A model generated the notes under the pieces. It did not search any database, had not been told where the DNA came from, and saw nothing but the letters and a program-made list of their open reading frames with translations. Positions 25,717 through 37,566 of a stretch of 64,000 bases of DNA are shown in pieces (within the stretch, counting starts at the first letter, position 1; each line of letters starts with the position of its first letter). Origin of the DNA: Kocuria soli (GTDB taxonomy: Bacteria > Actinomycetota > Actinomycetes > Actinomycetales > Micrococcaceae); contig NZ_RKMF01000017.1 in assembly GCF_003797835.1 (NCBI RefSeq), positions 1-64,000 of the forward strand, written 5' to 3'. Position numbers and translations under genes: made by a program.

Positions 25717-26976
25717 TCAGTAGTCCCGGAAAGCGACGACGGCGTTGTGCCCGCCGAAGCCGAACGAGTTGGACACCACCACGCCGCCGTCCTTGCGGAG
25801 TTCGCGGGGAGTGGTCACGACGTCCAGGTCGATCTGGGGGTCCTTGTTGTCCAGGTTGATGGTGCACGGTGCCGTGCGCTCCGTCAGGGCCTTGATCGCC
25901 AGGATCGCCTCGACGGCACCGGACCCGCCCAGCATGTGGCCGGTCATCGACTTCGTCGCCGAAACCGGGATGTTGTCCGTGGCGGAACCGAAGGCGTTGC
26001 GCACGGCCCCGGCCTCCGGAATGTCGCCCTTCGGGGTGGAGGTCGCGTGGGCGTTGACGTGGATGACGTCCTCAGCGACGAACTCACCGGACTCCATGGC
26101 CTCGACGATCGCACGCGTGGCGCCGGTCCCGGCGTCGTCGGGGGCGGTGATGTGGAAGGCGTCCGCGGAGAGCCCGGCGCCGGCCAATTCACAGTAGATC
26201 CGCGCGCCACGAGCCTTGGCGTGTTCTTCCGATTCGAGGATCACGGCACCCGCGCCTTCGGCCATGACGAAGCCGTCACGGTCGATGTCATAGGGGCGCG
26301 ATGCGCGCTCGGGCTCGTCGTTGCGGCGGGACAGGGCCTGCATGGCACCGAAGGCCGCGAAGTTGATGGGGTGGTTGGCGGATTCCGCACCACCGGCGAT
26401 CACGACGTCGGCCTTGCCCAGGCGAATCAGGTCCAGGCCCTGGTAGAACGACTCGGTACCGGAAGCACACGCGGAGACGGCCGTGATGGCGGCGCGGCGG
26501 GCCTTGAGTTCCATGCTCACGGTCGCGGCGTTGCCGTTGGGCATGAGCATCGGCACGGTCAGCGGCATGACGCGACGCGGGCCCTTCTCCCGCAGGGTGT
26601 CCCATCCGCTGAGCAGGGTCCAGGCCCCGCCGATGCCCGTACCGAAGACGGCTGCAACGCGGGTGGGGTCCACTTCTTCGGCGTCGTCGGCGTTGGCGGC
26701 GGAGAAACCTGCGTCGGCCCAGGCCTCACGGGCGGCGATCATGGAGAGCTGTCCCGAAGGGTCCAGACGTTTGGCCTCGACCCGAGTGAGGACCTCGGAA
26801 GCGGGGGTGGAAACGGCTGCCGCGATACGTACAGCGAGATCGTAGGTCTCGACCCAGTCCTGGTCGAGCTTGGTCACACCGGAAACGCCGGCCAGGGCGT
26901 TCTGCCAGAGTTCGGAAACGGTGCCACCGATGGGTGTGGTTGCACCCAAACCGGTGACGACTACTTTGCGGGCCAT
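25717..26976 (-). CDS. fabF: beta-ketoacyl-ACP synthase II
   Basis: Condensing enzyme of type II fatty acid synthesis; it extends acyl-ACP with malonyl-ACP. Length 419. Catalytic Cys170 is in SACASGTESF, with the histidines in HATSTPKGD and HMLGGSGAVEA. The C terminus ends in SNSFGFGGHNAVVAF. ATG 26976 is preceded by AGGAG. Last gene of the fasR-fabD-fabH-acpP-fabF group. Confidence 0.96.
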   Translation of the reverse strand: MARKVVVTGLGATTPIGGTVSELWQNALAGVSGVTKLDQDWVETYDLAVRIAAAVSTPASEVLTRVEAKRLDPSGQLSMIAAREAWADAGFSAANADDAEEVDPTRVAAVFGTGIGGAWTLLSGWDTLREKGPRRVMPLTVPMLMPNGNAATVSMELKARRAAITAVSACASGTESFYQGLDLIRLGKADVVIAGGAESANHPINFAAFGAMQALSRRNDEPERASRPYDIDRDGFVMAEGAGAVILESEEHAKARGARIYCELAGAGLSADAFHITAPDDAGTGATRAIVEAMESGEFVAEDVIHVNAHATSTPKGDIPEAGAVRNAFGSATDNIPVSATKSMTGHMLGGSGAVEAILAIKALTERTAPCTINLDNKDPQIDLDVVTTPRELRKDGGVVVSNSFGFGGHNAVVAFRDY

Positions 26977-27109
26977 GTGTGCACTACTCCTGGGGTCCGG
27001 TTAGGGGCTGACGCCTGGTGCGTGGCGCGGTGCGTGGGGCTGCGGTCGGCCTGATCCGTGACGGACCCGGCGGGAGCCGACCCACGCACCGCGACGCGTG
27101 GGGACGGAC

Positions 27110-27355
27110 TCAGCCCTGGGCGTTGTCGATGAAGTCGACGGCGTCCTGGACGGTCTTGAGGTTCTTGACCTCTTCGTCCGGAATGGTGACCTCGAACTTC
27201 TCCTCGCAGTTGACCACGATGGTCATCATGGAGATGGAGTCGATGTCCAGGTCCTCGGTGAAGTTCTTGTCGAGCTGAACGGCCTCGGTCTCCAGGCCGG
27301 TCTCCTCGTTCACGATCTCGGCCAGGCCGGCCAGAATCTCTTCCTTGCTCGCCAT
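27110..27355 (-). CDS. acpP: acyl carrier protein
   Basis: Carrier of 81 residues for growing acyl chains. Ser40 in DLDIDSISMM is the 4'-phosphopantetheine attachment site; Ile after the serine replaces the more common Leu. ATG 27355 follows AGGAAAGGA; the longer frame upstream is not family-like. Lies between fabH and fabF in the conserved order. Confidence 0.95.
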   Translation of the reverse strand: MASKEEILAGLAEIVNEETGLETEAVQLDKNFTEDLDIDSISMMTIVVNCEEKFEVTIPDEEVKNLKTVQDAVDFIDNAQG

Positions 27356-27651
27356 GTCGGCATTCCTTTCCTCGCGGCCCCTGTGCGGGACCTGCTGTGG
27401 TTTCGGTCGACGGAGGACGACCGGTGGATCGTCTGCCACGGGCGGGTTTCCGCCCCGGGACGACCGGGAGTGCAGTGCGGTGCCACTGTACGACGACCAG
27501 GCCGTGCCTGGTGTCCGTGGCCGGTCCCCGGGCGGTTACGTCCGACTTGTTGCGAATGTTGCGCAGTCGATGCGTTCCACCACGGCCGCAGGACCGTCGT
27601 CGTGGGGTGTTCGTGGTATCGGTGCGGGACCGGACCGGAACACGGGGCGGG
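27356..27651 (-). other. 296-bp gap between fabH and acpP
   Basis: No gene is supported. The gap is long for an operon, so acpP-fabF may have an additional promoter here, but I could not identify convincing -35/-10 boxes. Confidence 0.35.
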
Positions 27652-28719
27652 TCAGGGCAGGATCACTACCTGGGCCGCGTAGACCAGACCGGCGCCGAAG
27701 CCGATCTGCAGGGCAGGCTTGCCGGAGAGCTCCGGGTGTTCCTGCAGCAACCGGTGTGCGGCCAACGGGACCGAGGCGGCGGAGGTGTTGCCGGCGTCCG
27801 CGATGTCGCGGGCGATCACCACGGACTCGGGGAGCTTGAGGACCTTGGCCATCTGGTCGATGATCCGCATGTTCGCCTGGTGCGGGATGAAGGCGCCCAG
27901 GTCCTCCGGCTGCAGACCCGCGGCTTCCAGGGCCTCGGTGACCTTCTTGGCAGCCTCGAAGGAGGCCCAACGGAACACCGTCTGGCCGTCCTGTCGGAGA
28001 GTTGGCCACAGGGGAGCGTCCTCGGGCATGGTCCCGGTCTCCGGGTCGGCCAGATCCTTGCGGAACGGCCGCGGCTTCCCCGCCTCGGCGTCGCGGATGT
28101 CGGTCAGCGGGTGGGTCATGCGGATGGCTTCGTGCTTGGACCCGTCCGAGCCCCACACCGTGGGGCCGATGCCCGGGGTGTCGGAGGGTCCGACGACGGC
28201 CGCGCCCGCGCCGTCACCCAGGAGGAAGCTGATGGAGCGTTCCCCGTTGTCGATCACGTCGGAGAGCTTCTCCACGCCGACCACCAGCACGTAGGTGCTC
28301 ATGCCGGAGCGGACCATCGCGTCGGCCTGGCCGATCCCGTAGCAGTAACCGGCACAGGCTGCCGAGATGTCGTAGGCGGCCGCCGGGGTGGCGCCCAGCC
28401 GCTCCGTGAGCACGGCGGACATCGACGGCGTCAGGTACGGGTAGGAGATGGAAGACACCAGGACGGTGTCCACCTGGGAGGGTTCGATTCCCGCCGCTTC
28501 GATCGCTTCCTTCGAGGCGGCCAGCGCCATGTCCAGGGCGCTGGTGTCGGCGTCGGCACGGTGACGGGTCACGATGCCCGTGCGTTGACGGATCCATTCG
28601 TCCGAGGAATCGATCCACTGGCACACGTCGTCGTTCGTGACGATCGTGTCGGGACGGTAGGCACCCATTCCCAGGATCCGGGAGTAGGCGGTGGGCGTGT
28701 ACTGCTTGAGAGTCACCAC
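27652..28719 (-). CDS. fabH: beta-ketoacyl-ACP synthase III
   Basis: Starts fatty acid synthesis by condensing an acyl-CoA with malonyl-ACP; in actinobacteria it often prefers branched primers. Cys122 is in SAACAGYCYG, His in IPHQANMRI and Asn in AGNTSAASVP, forming the Cys-His-Asn triad. Length 355 is slightly long because of an inserted stretch (about 215-250, ADPETGTMPEDAP). GTG 28719 is preceded by AAGGAG. It lies 48 bp after fabD. Confidence 0.96.
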   Translation of the reverse strand: MVTLKQYTPTAYSRILGMGAYRPDTIVTNDDVCQWIDSSDEWIRQRTGIVTRHRADADTSALDMALAASKEAIEAAGIEPSQVDTVLVSSISYPYLTPSMSAVLTERLGATPAAAYDISAACAGYCYGIGQADAMVRSGMSTYVLVVGVEKLSDVIDNGERSISFLLGDGAGAAVVGPSDTPGIGPTVWGSDGSKHEAIRMTHPLTDIRDAEAGKPRPFRKDLADPETGTMPEDAPLWPTLRQDGQTVFRWASFEAAKKVTEALEAAGLQPEDLGAFIPHQANMRIIDQMAKVLKLPESVVIARDIADAGNTSAASVPLAAHRLLQEHPELSGKPALQIGFGAGLVYAAQVVILP

Positions 28720-28767
28720 GAGGTGGAAGCTCCTTCGAACGAAGTGACGGCCGGCGTGGGAGACGCC

Positions 28768-29679
28768 TCAGGCCAAGATCTTACGGGCTGCGTCGAGTTC
28801 TTCCGGCGTGTTGACGGCGGTGGCGGGCACGCCCTTCATACCGCGCTTGGCCAGACCGACCAGCGTGCCGGCGGGCGGGAGTTCGACCATCTGCTCCACT
28901 CCCATCTCCACCAGCTGCTGCATGCAGAGGTCCCACCGCACCGGACGGCAGACCTGTTCCACCAGGGAGCCCAGGTTGGCTGCACCGTCGGCCACGGGCT
29001 GACCGTCGTAGTTGGAGAGCAGCACGGAGTCCGGGTCCCGCGGCGAGAGGTCCTGCACCAGCTGCCGGAGCGGTGCAAGGGCCGGGGACATGTGTTGGGT
29101 GTGGAAGGCTCCCGCGACCTTGAGCGGGATCACCCGGGCCCGAGCGGGCGGCTCGGCGGCGAACGCCTCCAACTGTTCCAAGGTTCCGGCGGCCACGATC
29201 TGGCCACCGCCGTTGGAGTTGGCCGCGGTCAGACCGGCGGCCTCGATCGCAGCGCGCACCTCGTCCTCCTTGGGCGAGAGAACCGCGGACATGCCGGTGG
29301 GCAACGTGGCGGCGGCAGCCGCCATCGCCGTGGCGCGCGTGCGGACAAAGGTCATGGCCTCGGACTCGCTCAGGGCACCGGACAGCGCCGACGCGGTGAT
29401 CTCACCCACGGAGTGCCCCGCGAACACGAGGTCGTCTCGCCCGGCGAGCTGTTCCTTGAGCAGGCGCCCGGCCATCAGACCGGCCGCCACGATCAGCGGC
29501 TGGGCGACGGCGGTGTCCTTGATGGTCTCCTCGTCGGCCTCGGTGCCGTAGTGCACGAGGTCCAGGCCCGCAGCCTCGGAGAGGGCGGCCAAGTGCTCCC
29601 GCACACCGTCGAGTTCGAGCCATTCGTTGAACAAACCGGGTTTCTGAGCGCCCTGTCCAGGGCAGACGATCGCAATCAC
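28768..29679 (-). CDS. fabD: malonyl-CoA:ACP transacylase
   Basis: Transfers malonyl from CoA to ACP. Oxyanion segment CPGQGAQKPG is at the N terminus and Ser90 is in the catalytic elbow GHSVGE; FHTQHMSPAL holds the catalytic His. Length 303. Start GTG 29679; no strong ribosome binding site. It lies downstream of the PucR-type regulator on the same strand, 97 bp away. Confidence 0.96.
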   Translation of the reverse strand: MIAIVCPGQGAQKPGLFNEWLELDGVREHLAALSEAAGLDLVHYGTEADEETIKDTAVAQPLIVAAGLMAGRLLKEQLAGRDDLVFAGHSVGEITASALSGALSESEAMTFVRTRATAMAAAAATLPTGMSAVLSPKEDEVRAAIEAAGLTAANSNGGGQIVAAGTLEQLEAFAAEPPARARVIPLKVAGAFHTQHMSPALAPLRQLVQDLSPRDPDSVLLSNYDGQPVADGAANLGSLVEQVCRPVRWDLCMQQLVEMGVEQMVELPPAGTLVGLAKRGMKGVPATAVNTPEELDAARKILA

Positions 29680-29775
29680 CAGACCATTGCACCAAATCGT
29701 GGGGCCGTGGGAGGGGGAGCGTGACGGACCAAGCCCGGCGGCCGCCTTTGTAGGGGTCGCACAAAGACCGTGTGT

Positions 29776-31116
29776 TCATGCTCCCCGGTCGGCGGCGGGG
29801 GCGTCCCCGTCGGGTGCGCAGTCGTCCACGAGGCGCCCCGCGACGATCGCGCACTGCAGGACGAACGCGTCCCGCGGCACCAGCGGATCCCAACCCGTGA
29901 GATCGGAAATGCGCCGGAGACGATATCGCACGGTGTTCGCGTGAACGAACAGCTCCCGTGCTGTGGCCTCCAGTGAGTGGCCCACGGACACGTACGTGGA
30001 CAGGGTTTCCGTCAGCCCGGTCGAACTCCCCGACAGCTTGCGGTAGATCTGTTCGACGAGCGCCGTGCGAGCCGTGGCGTCACCGGCCATGAGCCGTTCG
30101 GGCCACAACTCCTCGGAGTCCACCGGTCGGGGCGCCTCCGGCCAGGCCGGAGCCACCGACAGGGCTGCATGCGCGGGTTCGGCGGAATCGGCCGCCGCAA
30201 AAAGATTGACCGCCTCCGGTCCGTGCACCACGGGGCCGGGGCCGAAGAGTCCCACGATCCGCTCCAGGGAGCGGTCCAGGGTGCTGAGCCCGGCCAGGAT
30301 CAGCACCAGGCGGTTGCCCTGGATGGAGACCAGGGCGTCCGTCGTGTGCTTGGACAGGGTACGTCGGATCCGGGCCACTCCGGCGGGACTGGTCTGTTCG
30401 GGTGCGTAGCCGACCATGACCGTGACGGGCCCCGTGCTCGTCCAACCCAGTGCGGCCACCCGGGAGCGCAGGGAGTCGGTGTGTTCACCGCGCAACACGC
30501 CGTCGACCACCAGCGCCTCCAGGCGTGCGTCCCAGGAACCCCGGTTCTCGGCTGCCCGGGCGTAGACGTCGGCAGCGGCGAACGCGATGTCCCGCGAATA
30601 CCGCAGCACACCTTCCCGCAGAACTGCTTCGTCGTGACCGGAGGCCAGTTCGGGAACCTTGTCCTCGACGACTTCCACCACCACGCGCATGACCTGCAGC
30701 GCCTGCTGCAAGGAGATGGCGCGCGCTAGATCGGTGGGTGCGTCCCGGAACAGACGGTTGAGCAGCAAGCCGTCGTCGTCCTGCTGTTCGTACCAGGTGA
30801 CGAAGGCTGCGATCCCGCGTTGCGCAACCAGCCCGAGTTCCGAACGATCCTTGGGACGCAGGTCGCGGAACCACGGCAGTTCCGATTCGAGGCGTTGGAC
30901 GGCCACCCCGGACATGGCTCCGACATTGGAACGAATGCCCTCCAAGGTCTTCTTGGACGGAAGGGGAGCCCCTGTCCGGGCGGTGCGCTGCTGGTGAGGG
31001 CGCGAGGTGCGCCCGCCCAGGATCCAGCGGGACCCGGAGCCCAGGAGGCCGGACCCTTTCTGGTCCTTTCCCCTAGTGGCCGTGCTCTCCGGCTCCGGTG
31101 CAGTCTCCTTTGGCAT
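29776..31116 (-). CDS. fasR: PucR-family regulator, FasR-like activator of fatty acid synthesis
   Basis: Regulator of about 446 residues. The C terminus is the PucR helix-turn-helix (SLEATARELFVHANTVRYRLRR split by the helix turn). A GGDEF-like central region and an N-terminal domain (LPWFRDLRPKDRSELGLVAQ) precede it. In Streptomyces a PucR-type FasR directly upstream of fabD activates fabD-fabH-acpP-fabF; position and family agree here. ATG 31116 has no ribosome binding site and lies three bases after the T tract of the aceE terminator; TTG 31122 is an alternative. Confidence 0.82.
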   Translation of the reverse strand: MPKETAPEPESTATRGKDQKGSGLLGSGSRWILGGRTSRPHQQRTARTGAPLPSKKTLEGIRSNVGAMSGVAVQRLESELPWFRDLRPKDRSELGLVAQRGIAAFVTWYEQQDDDGLLLNRLFRDAPTDLARAISLQQALQVMRVVVEVVEDKVPELASGHDEAVLREGVLRYSRDIAFAAADVYARAAENRGSWDARLEALVVDGVLRGEHTDSLRSRVAALGWTSTGPVTVMVGYAPEQTSPAGVARIRRTLSKHTTDALVSIQGNRLVLILAGLSTLDRSLERIVGLFGPGPVVHGPEAVNLFAAADSAEPAHAALSVAPAWPEAPRPVDSEELWPERLMAGDATARTALVEQIYRKLSGSSTGLTETLSTYVSVGHSLEATARELFVHANTVRYRLRRISDLTGWDPLVPRDAFVLQCAIVAGRLVDDCAPDGDAPAADRGA

Positions 31117-31118
31117 GG

Positions 31119-31165
31119 CCAAAACAATACGGCACCGGAACAGTCGAGCTGTTCCGGTGCCGTAT
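31119..31165 (-). terminator. Rho-independent terminator after aceE, abutting fasR
   Basis: On the minus strand a 17-bp perfect stem (31149-31165 with 31127-31143, loop of five) is followed by TTGTTTTGG (31127-31119). This is the most canonical intrinsic terminator in the window. The T tract ends three bases before the fasR ATG at 31116. Confidence 0.88.
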
Positions 31166-31181
31166 CGGCCGGTTCACCGAC

Positions 31182-33917
<2,736 letters not shown>

Positions 33918-34329
33918 GTTCAACCTCTCTTCGTCGAGTTCCGCGGCAGATGCGCGTGGGGTCGGTCGTACAGACTGGCTCCTATCATCCAACATCCGGG
34001 GAGGCCTCCGCACACCGTGTAGGCAGGTTCTCATGATCTGCGATGGTGACCTCACTCGTGGGGGAGACCAGCAGAGTGTTTTTGGTCGCATCCGACGTCG
34101 GATGGGGTGACTTCGGTGCGCCATGCAAGTTGCCGTGTTGCCCGCTCTCTGCTTGCACCAGGGGTCAATCCGGTGTTGTCTGGTGATCGTGGCCGCTATG
34201 CGCACGACAGTTCGTCAGGGCCATCACCCCCCGACGGCGACCCCTGAGTCGTCGTGACCGACACCCTTACGGGGTGCACCACCGGGAAATCGATTCGGGG
34301 TCAACGGACCCGCGGTAAGGAGTGAAGAA
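33918..34329. promoter_or_regulatory. 412-bp divergent promoter region, aceE / DUF3052
   Basis: No gene is supported. On the minus strand TTGGAT (33987-33992) and TACGAC (33965-33970) are 16 bases apart and could drive aceE. On the plus strand TTGCAC (34153-34158) and TTGTCT (34176-34181) are 17 bases apart and could drive the DUF3052 gene. Both are weak matches. No regulator site was recognised. Confidence 0.35.
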
Positions 34330-34746
34330 GTGAGCGAGGCCAAGGCCACCGCTGAGGATTCCATCAGCGAGCTGGGGCTCACGGAGGATTCGATCGTCCA
34401 GGAATTCGGCTACGACGACGACGTCGACTTCGACCTGCGCGAACGGATCGAGGACCTCACCGGGGAAGAAATCCTCGACGAGGAGGACCAGGAAGTCGTC
34501 GACGCCGTGCTGCTGTGGTGGCGTGACGGTGACGGAGATCTGGTCGACGCCTTGGTCGATGCCCAATCCCAACTGGACGAGGGTGGCGTCGTGTGGCTGC
34601 TGACCCCCAAGTCCGGTCGCGACGGGTACGTGAATCCCGCGGAGGTGGAGGGTGCTGCGTCCACCTCCGGACTCCACCGGACCACGACCGCCGGGGTCAG
34701 TGCCGACTGGTCGGCCGTGCGGTTGGCACCCAAACGCAACTTCTAG
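34330..34746 (+). CDS. DUF3052 family protein
   Basis: Small acidic protein of 138 residues of unknown function. The core SISELGLTEDSIVQEFGYDD followed by EEILDEEDQEVVDAVLLWWR is characteristic of DUF3052, an actinobacterial family that commonly sits opposite aceE. There is no signal peptide or membrane segment. GTG 34330 follows AAGGAG at 34317-34322. Confidence 0.82.
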   Translation: MSEAKATAEDSISELGLTEDSIVQEFGYDDDVDFDLRERIEDLTGEEILDEEDQEVVDAVLLWWRDGDGDLVDALVDAQSQLDEGGVVWLLTPKSGRDGYVNPAEVEGAASTSGLHRTTTAGVSADWSAVRLAPKRNF

Positions 34747-34861
34747 AAACAAACAGTCATTTTCAGGCGCCCCGTTGTGGGGTGGAGGAAACAACCCTGC
34801 CTGGACGTGGATCGCGAGACGTTGCCGACGTTTCGTTGTGTACAGCTTGTGAGGTCAAAAA

Positions 34862-35332
34862 ATGCTCGACGTCGGTCAGTTCGCCCCGGATTTCACCCTG
34901 ACCAACCAGTACGGGGAGGAAGTTCAACTCTCCGAACACCGTGGCCGTCCCGTGGTGCTGGTGTTCTACCCCTTCGCTTTCTCGTCCGTGTGTACGGGTG
35001 AGATGTGCAGCCTCCAGGACATGTTGGAGGAGGTCCAGGAGGTCGATGCCTTGCTCCTGGCCGTCTCGACGGACACCTTCCACGTTCTCAAGGCCTTCGC
35101 CAATCAGGAATCCCTGGACTTCGACCTGCTCTCGGACTTCTGGCCGCACGGTCAGGTCGCGGAGAGTTACGGGGTGCTGGACCCGGAGAAGGGTGTGCCG
35201 AGCCGCACCACGTTCTTGATCGACGCCGACGGACTGATTCTCGACCGGTTCACCTCCGCGGAGATGGGGACCCCACGGGACACCGAGGCCTACCGTCGCG
35301 CGTTGGCCAAGTTGGAGGGGCAACCCGCCTAA
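34862..35332 (+). CDS. AhpE/BCP-like peroxiredoxin
   Basis: Thiol peroxidase of 156 residues that reduces peroxides. The peroxidatic Cys44 is in FSSVCTGEMC, with a second Cys49 five residues on. Mycobacterial AhpE has one cysteine here while BCP types have a C-x4-C pair, so this is an intermediate form that might form an internal disulfide. ATG 34862 follows GAGG at 34851-34854. The stop TAA is directly followed by the GTG of the sirtuin gene. Confidence 0.88.
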   Translation: MLDVGQFAPDFTLTNQYGEEVQLSEHRGRPVVLVFYPFAFSSVCTGEMCSLQDMLEEVQEVDALLLAVSTDTFHVLKAFANQESLDFDLLSDFWPHGQVAESYGVLDPEKGVPSRTTFLIDADGLILDRFTSAEMGTPRDTEAYRRALAKLEGQPA

Positions 35333-36244
35333 GTGAGCCCGATCCGAACCCTTGGCGCCGGATACGGACCGCGTGGCGCGGAGGACGTGTTCCCCGATCC
35401 CGACGCCGCAACCCTCGCCTCCGGTCTCCGTCCCGCACTGGACGTCCTGGTGGGGCGCCGCGTCACCGTCCTGACGGGGGCGGGTGTGTCCACGGACTCC
35501 GGGATCCCGGACTACCGCGGGCCGGATTCCTTGCCCCGTGAGCCCATGACGTACCAGGAGTTCATGGCATCTGCCGCCAACCGCTCGCGCTACTGGGCCA
35601 GGAACCAGGTGGGTTGGCACCACTTGGAACTGTCGGCCCCGAATGCCACGCACCGATCACTCGCGCGCCTCGAAGCCGCGGGGCGGGTCAACGGCGTCAT
35701 CACCCAGAACATCGACCGGCTGCACCAGCGGGCGGGGTCCTTCGCCGTCGTCGATCTGCACGGACGCTACGACCAGGTGCTGTGCACGTCCTGCCGAAGC
35801 CTGATCCCTCGGGGGATCTGGGGCCGGATGCTCGATGAGCTCAACCCGGAGGTCGCCCGCCGTTCCCAGGACCCGAACGAGATCGAATTCGCCCCGGACG
35901 CCGACGCGGAGATTCAGACCGACGGTGAGTACCTGGTCCCGGACTGCCCGGTCTGCGGCGGCATCGTGAAGCCCCACGTCGTGTTCTTCGGTGAACAGGC
36001 TCAGGCCGACGACGTCGCCCGGGCCACTGCCGCCGTGGACGTCGCCGAGGCTGTCCTGGTGCTCGGTTCATCGCTGACGGTGCACTCGGGACGCCGCTTC
36101 GTCCGCCGGGCCGTGCGTTCGAACAAGCCGGTGGTGATCGTCAACCACGGCAGGACCCGCTCGGATGCGGATGCCGCCGTGAAGATCGACTCGGGGGTGG
36201 CGCAGTTCCTGGAGCAGGCCGAACCGTCGTGGATCCGCGGGTGA
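35333..36244 (+). CDS. Sir2 family NAD-dependent deacetylase
   Basis: Sirtuin of 303 residues that removes acyl groups from lysines using NAD. NAD site GAGVSTDSGIPDYRG, TQNIDRLH, catalytic His in DLHGRYDQ, and zinc cysteines CTSC and CPVC are all visible. An insert of about 40 residues lies between the two CxxC pairs. GTG 35333 directly follows the peroxiredoxin stop, so the two form an operon. Confidence 0.93.
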   Translation: MSPIRTLGAGYGPRGAEDVFPDPDAATLASGLRPALDVLVGRRVTVLTGAGVSTDSGIPDYRGPDSLPREPMTYQEFMASAANRSRYWARNQVGWHHLELSAPNATHRSLARLEAAGRVNGVITQNIDRLHQRAGSFAVVDLHGRYDQVLCTSCRSLIPRGIWGRMLDELNPEVARRSQDPNEIEFAPDADAEIQTDGEYLVPDCPVCGGIVKPHVVFFGEQAQADDVARATAAVDVAEAVLVLGSSLTVHSGRRFVRRAVRSNKPVVIVNHGRTRSDADAAVKIDSGVAQFLEQAEPSWIRG

Positions 36245-36538
36245 GGTGCCCGGGTTAACGGGAGGACAACTCGAGATGTCACATATGTGACCAAGCTCAT
36301 ACCCGGCGCGACACAGTTCTATGCGCTCAGCGTATTCCGCGTCATCCGGGGCGGGGTACTGTATCCGTCAGCATCGGGTGCTGGCGTCTGTAGAAGTCGT
36401 CCACCCGGTGCATCCAAGACTCCCGTTTTAGACCGGGTCTCGCCATGGGCGGGTGCCTCGCTCCCCGCGTCCAGCGGGTCCGGTAGAGTCTCCCGCGCAG
36501 GTTCACCACGACAGTCCGTCGAGCGGAACCGTGCATCA
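36245..36538. other. 294-bp region before tRNA-Val
   Basis: No protein gene is supported. TAGAGT at 36484-36489 could be the -10 box for the tRNA, whose mature 5' end is 50 bp downstream; no -35 box is clear. Confidence 0.35.
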
Positions 36539-36611
36539 GGGCCTTTAGCTCAGCTGGTAGAGCACTGCGTTTACACCGCAGGTGTCATCGGTTCGATCCC
36601 GGTAGGGCCCA
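36539..36611 (+). tRNA. tRNA-Val (anticodon TAC)
   Basis: Complete cloverleaf of 73 nt. The acceptor GGGCCTT pairs with AGGGCCC, the D arm is GCTCAGCTGGTAGAGC, the anticodon arm CTGCG-TTTACAC-CGCAG gives TAC, and the T loop is TTCGATC. The CCA end is not encoded. Confidence 0.97.
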
Positions 36612-36653
36612 CGACTCATCAGGCTTCCTCGGAGGAAGTTCACGGCTCGAGTC

Positions 36654-37496
36654 TCAGCCGACGAGCCCCAGATGCCGGAAGGCGTTGGCCAGGCCGTCCG
36701 CCTCGACGTCGTCCGTCACATGGCCCGCCACGGCCTTGATCTCCTCGCTCCCGTTGCCCATCGCGACCCCGAGACCACACACCTCCAGCATGGGGATGTC
36801 CACCGTGGCGTCGCCGAAACCGATGGTGTCCTCGACCCGGGCGCCCACGTGCTCCACCAAGCGCTCGATCGCGTAGGCCTTGGAGATGTTCGGGACGCCC
36901 AGGTCACCGAACAAGGCCGCGGCACCGCGCCCGCCCCACGTCCCCGAGAGCAGGTCGGGGAAGTCCCGGGTGGCGGCGTGATGGTCCTCGACGGAGCTCA
37001 GGATGAAGCTGATCTTGTTGACGTCGGTCCGGTACAAGTCGGCGCCGAAGATCATGTCGGGGAACACGTCCCGGACGGTGAGGGACTCGACGTCGGTCGT
37101 CCCCTTGCCGCGCACGTAGTTGCGGATGGTCGGCTGAGCCGCCGTTTCAAAGTTCTCACTGCCGAACAGGCCTGCATTGCATTCCAGGTAGAACTCCAGG
37201 CCGCGTTCGTGCAGCCAGTCCACCACCCGGCGGCACTGCTCCGCGGTCATGGTCTGTTCCAGCACCACCTCATCGCGATACTCCGCATAGCTGCCGTTGC
37301 CGCCGACCAGCCCGTCCAGACCGATCTCCCACAGCTCGTCGTACACCTCGGCCTTGCTGCGGCCCGTGCAGAGGAAGACCAGGTGCCCACGTCCGCGCGC
37401 CTCCCGGACGGCATCCACCGCCGACGCGGGAATGGTGTTCCGGTAATCCACCAGCGTGCCGTCGACGTCCAGGAAAACGAGCTTGCGGTCGGTCAT
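36654..37496 (-). CDS. Cof-type HAD family hydrolase
   Basis: Haloacid dehalogenase-type phosphatase of 280 residues with a type IIB cap. Motif I is VFLDVDGTLVD with the nucleophile Asp, motif II LCTGRS, and motif IV GFGDATVDIPML, where most relatives have GDxxND. Substrate is probably a sugar or nucleotide phosphate; the sequence does not say which. ATG 37496 is chosen because the family starts at TDRKLVFLDVDG. Divergent from the thioesterase gene. Confidence 0.88.
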   Translation of the reverse strand: MTDRKLVFLDVDGTLVDYRNTIPASAVDAVREARGRGHLVFLCTGRSKAEVYDELWEIGLDGLVGGNGSYAEYRDEVVLEQTMTAEQCRRVVDWLHERGLEFYLECNAGLFGSENFETAAQPTIRNYVRGKGTTDVESLTVRDVFPDMIFGADLYRTDVNKISFILSSVEDHHAATRDFPDLLSGTWGGRGAAALFGDLGVPNISKAYAIERLVEHVGARVEDTIGFGDATVDIPMLEVCGLGVAMGNGSEEIKAVAGHVTDDVEADGLANAFRHLGLVG

Positions 37497-37566
37497 GGGA
37501 AGCGCCCTCCACGTGTTTTCGATGACTTGCGTGCCCGGAGGCGGGCACTGGGTGATCATGGTCAGT

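Noticed and set aside
27397-29724. Plus-strand open frame of about 775 codons opposite fabH and fabD
   Set aside because: Same reasoning: it runs through two clear minus-strand genes and the gap between them, and shows only composition-driven residues.
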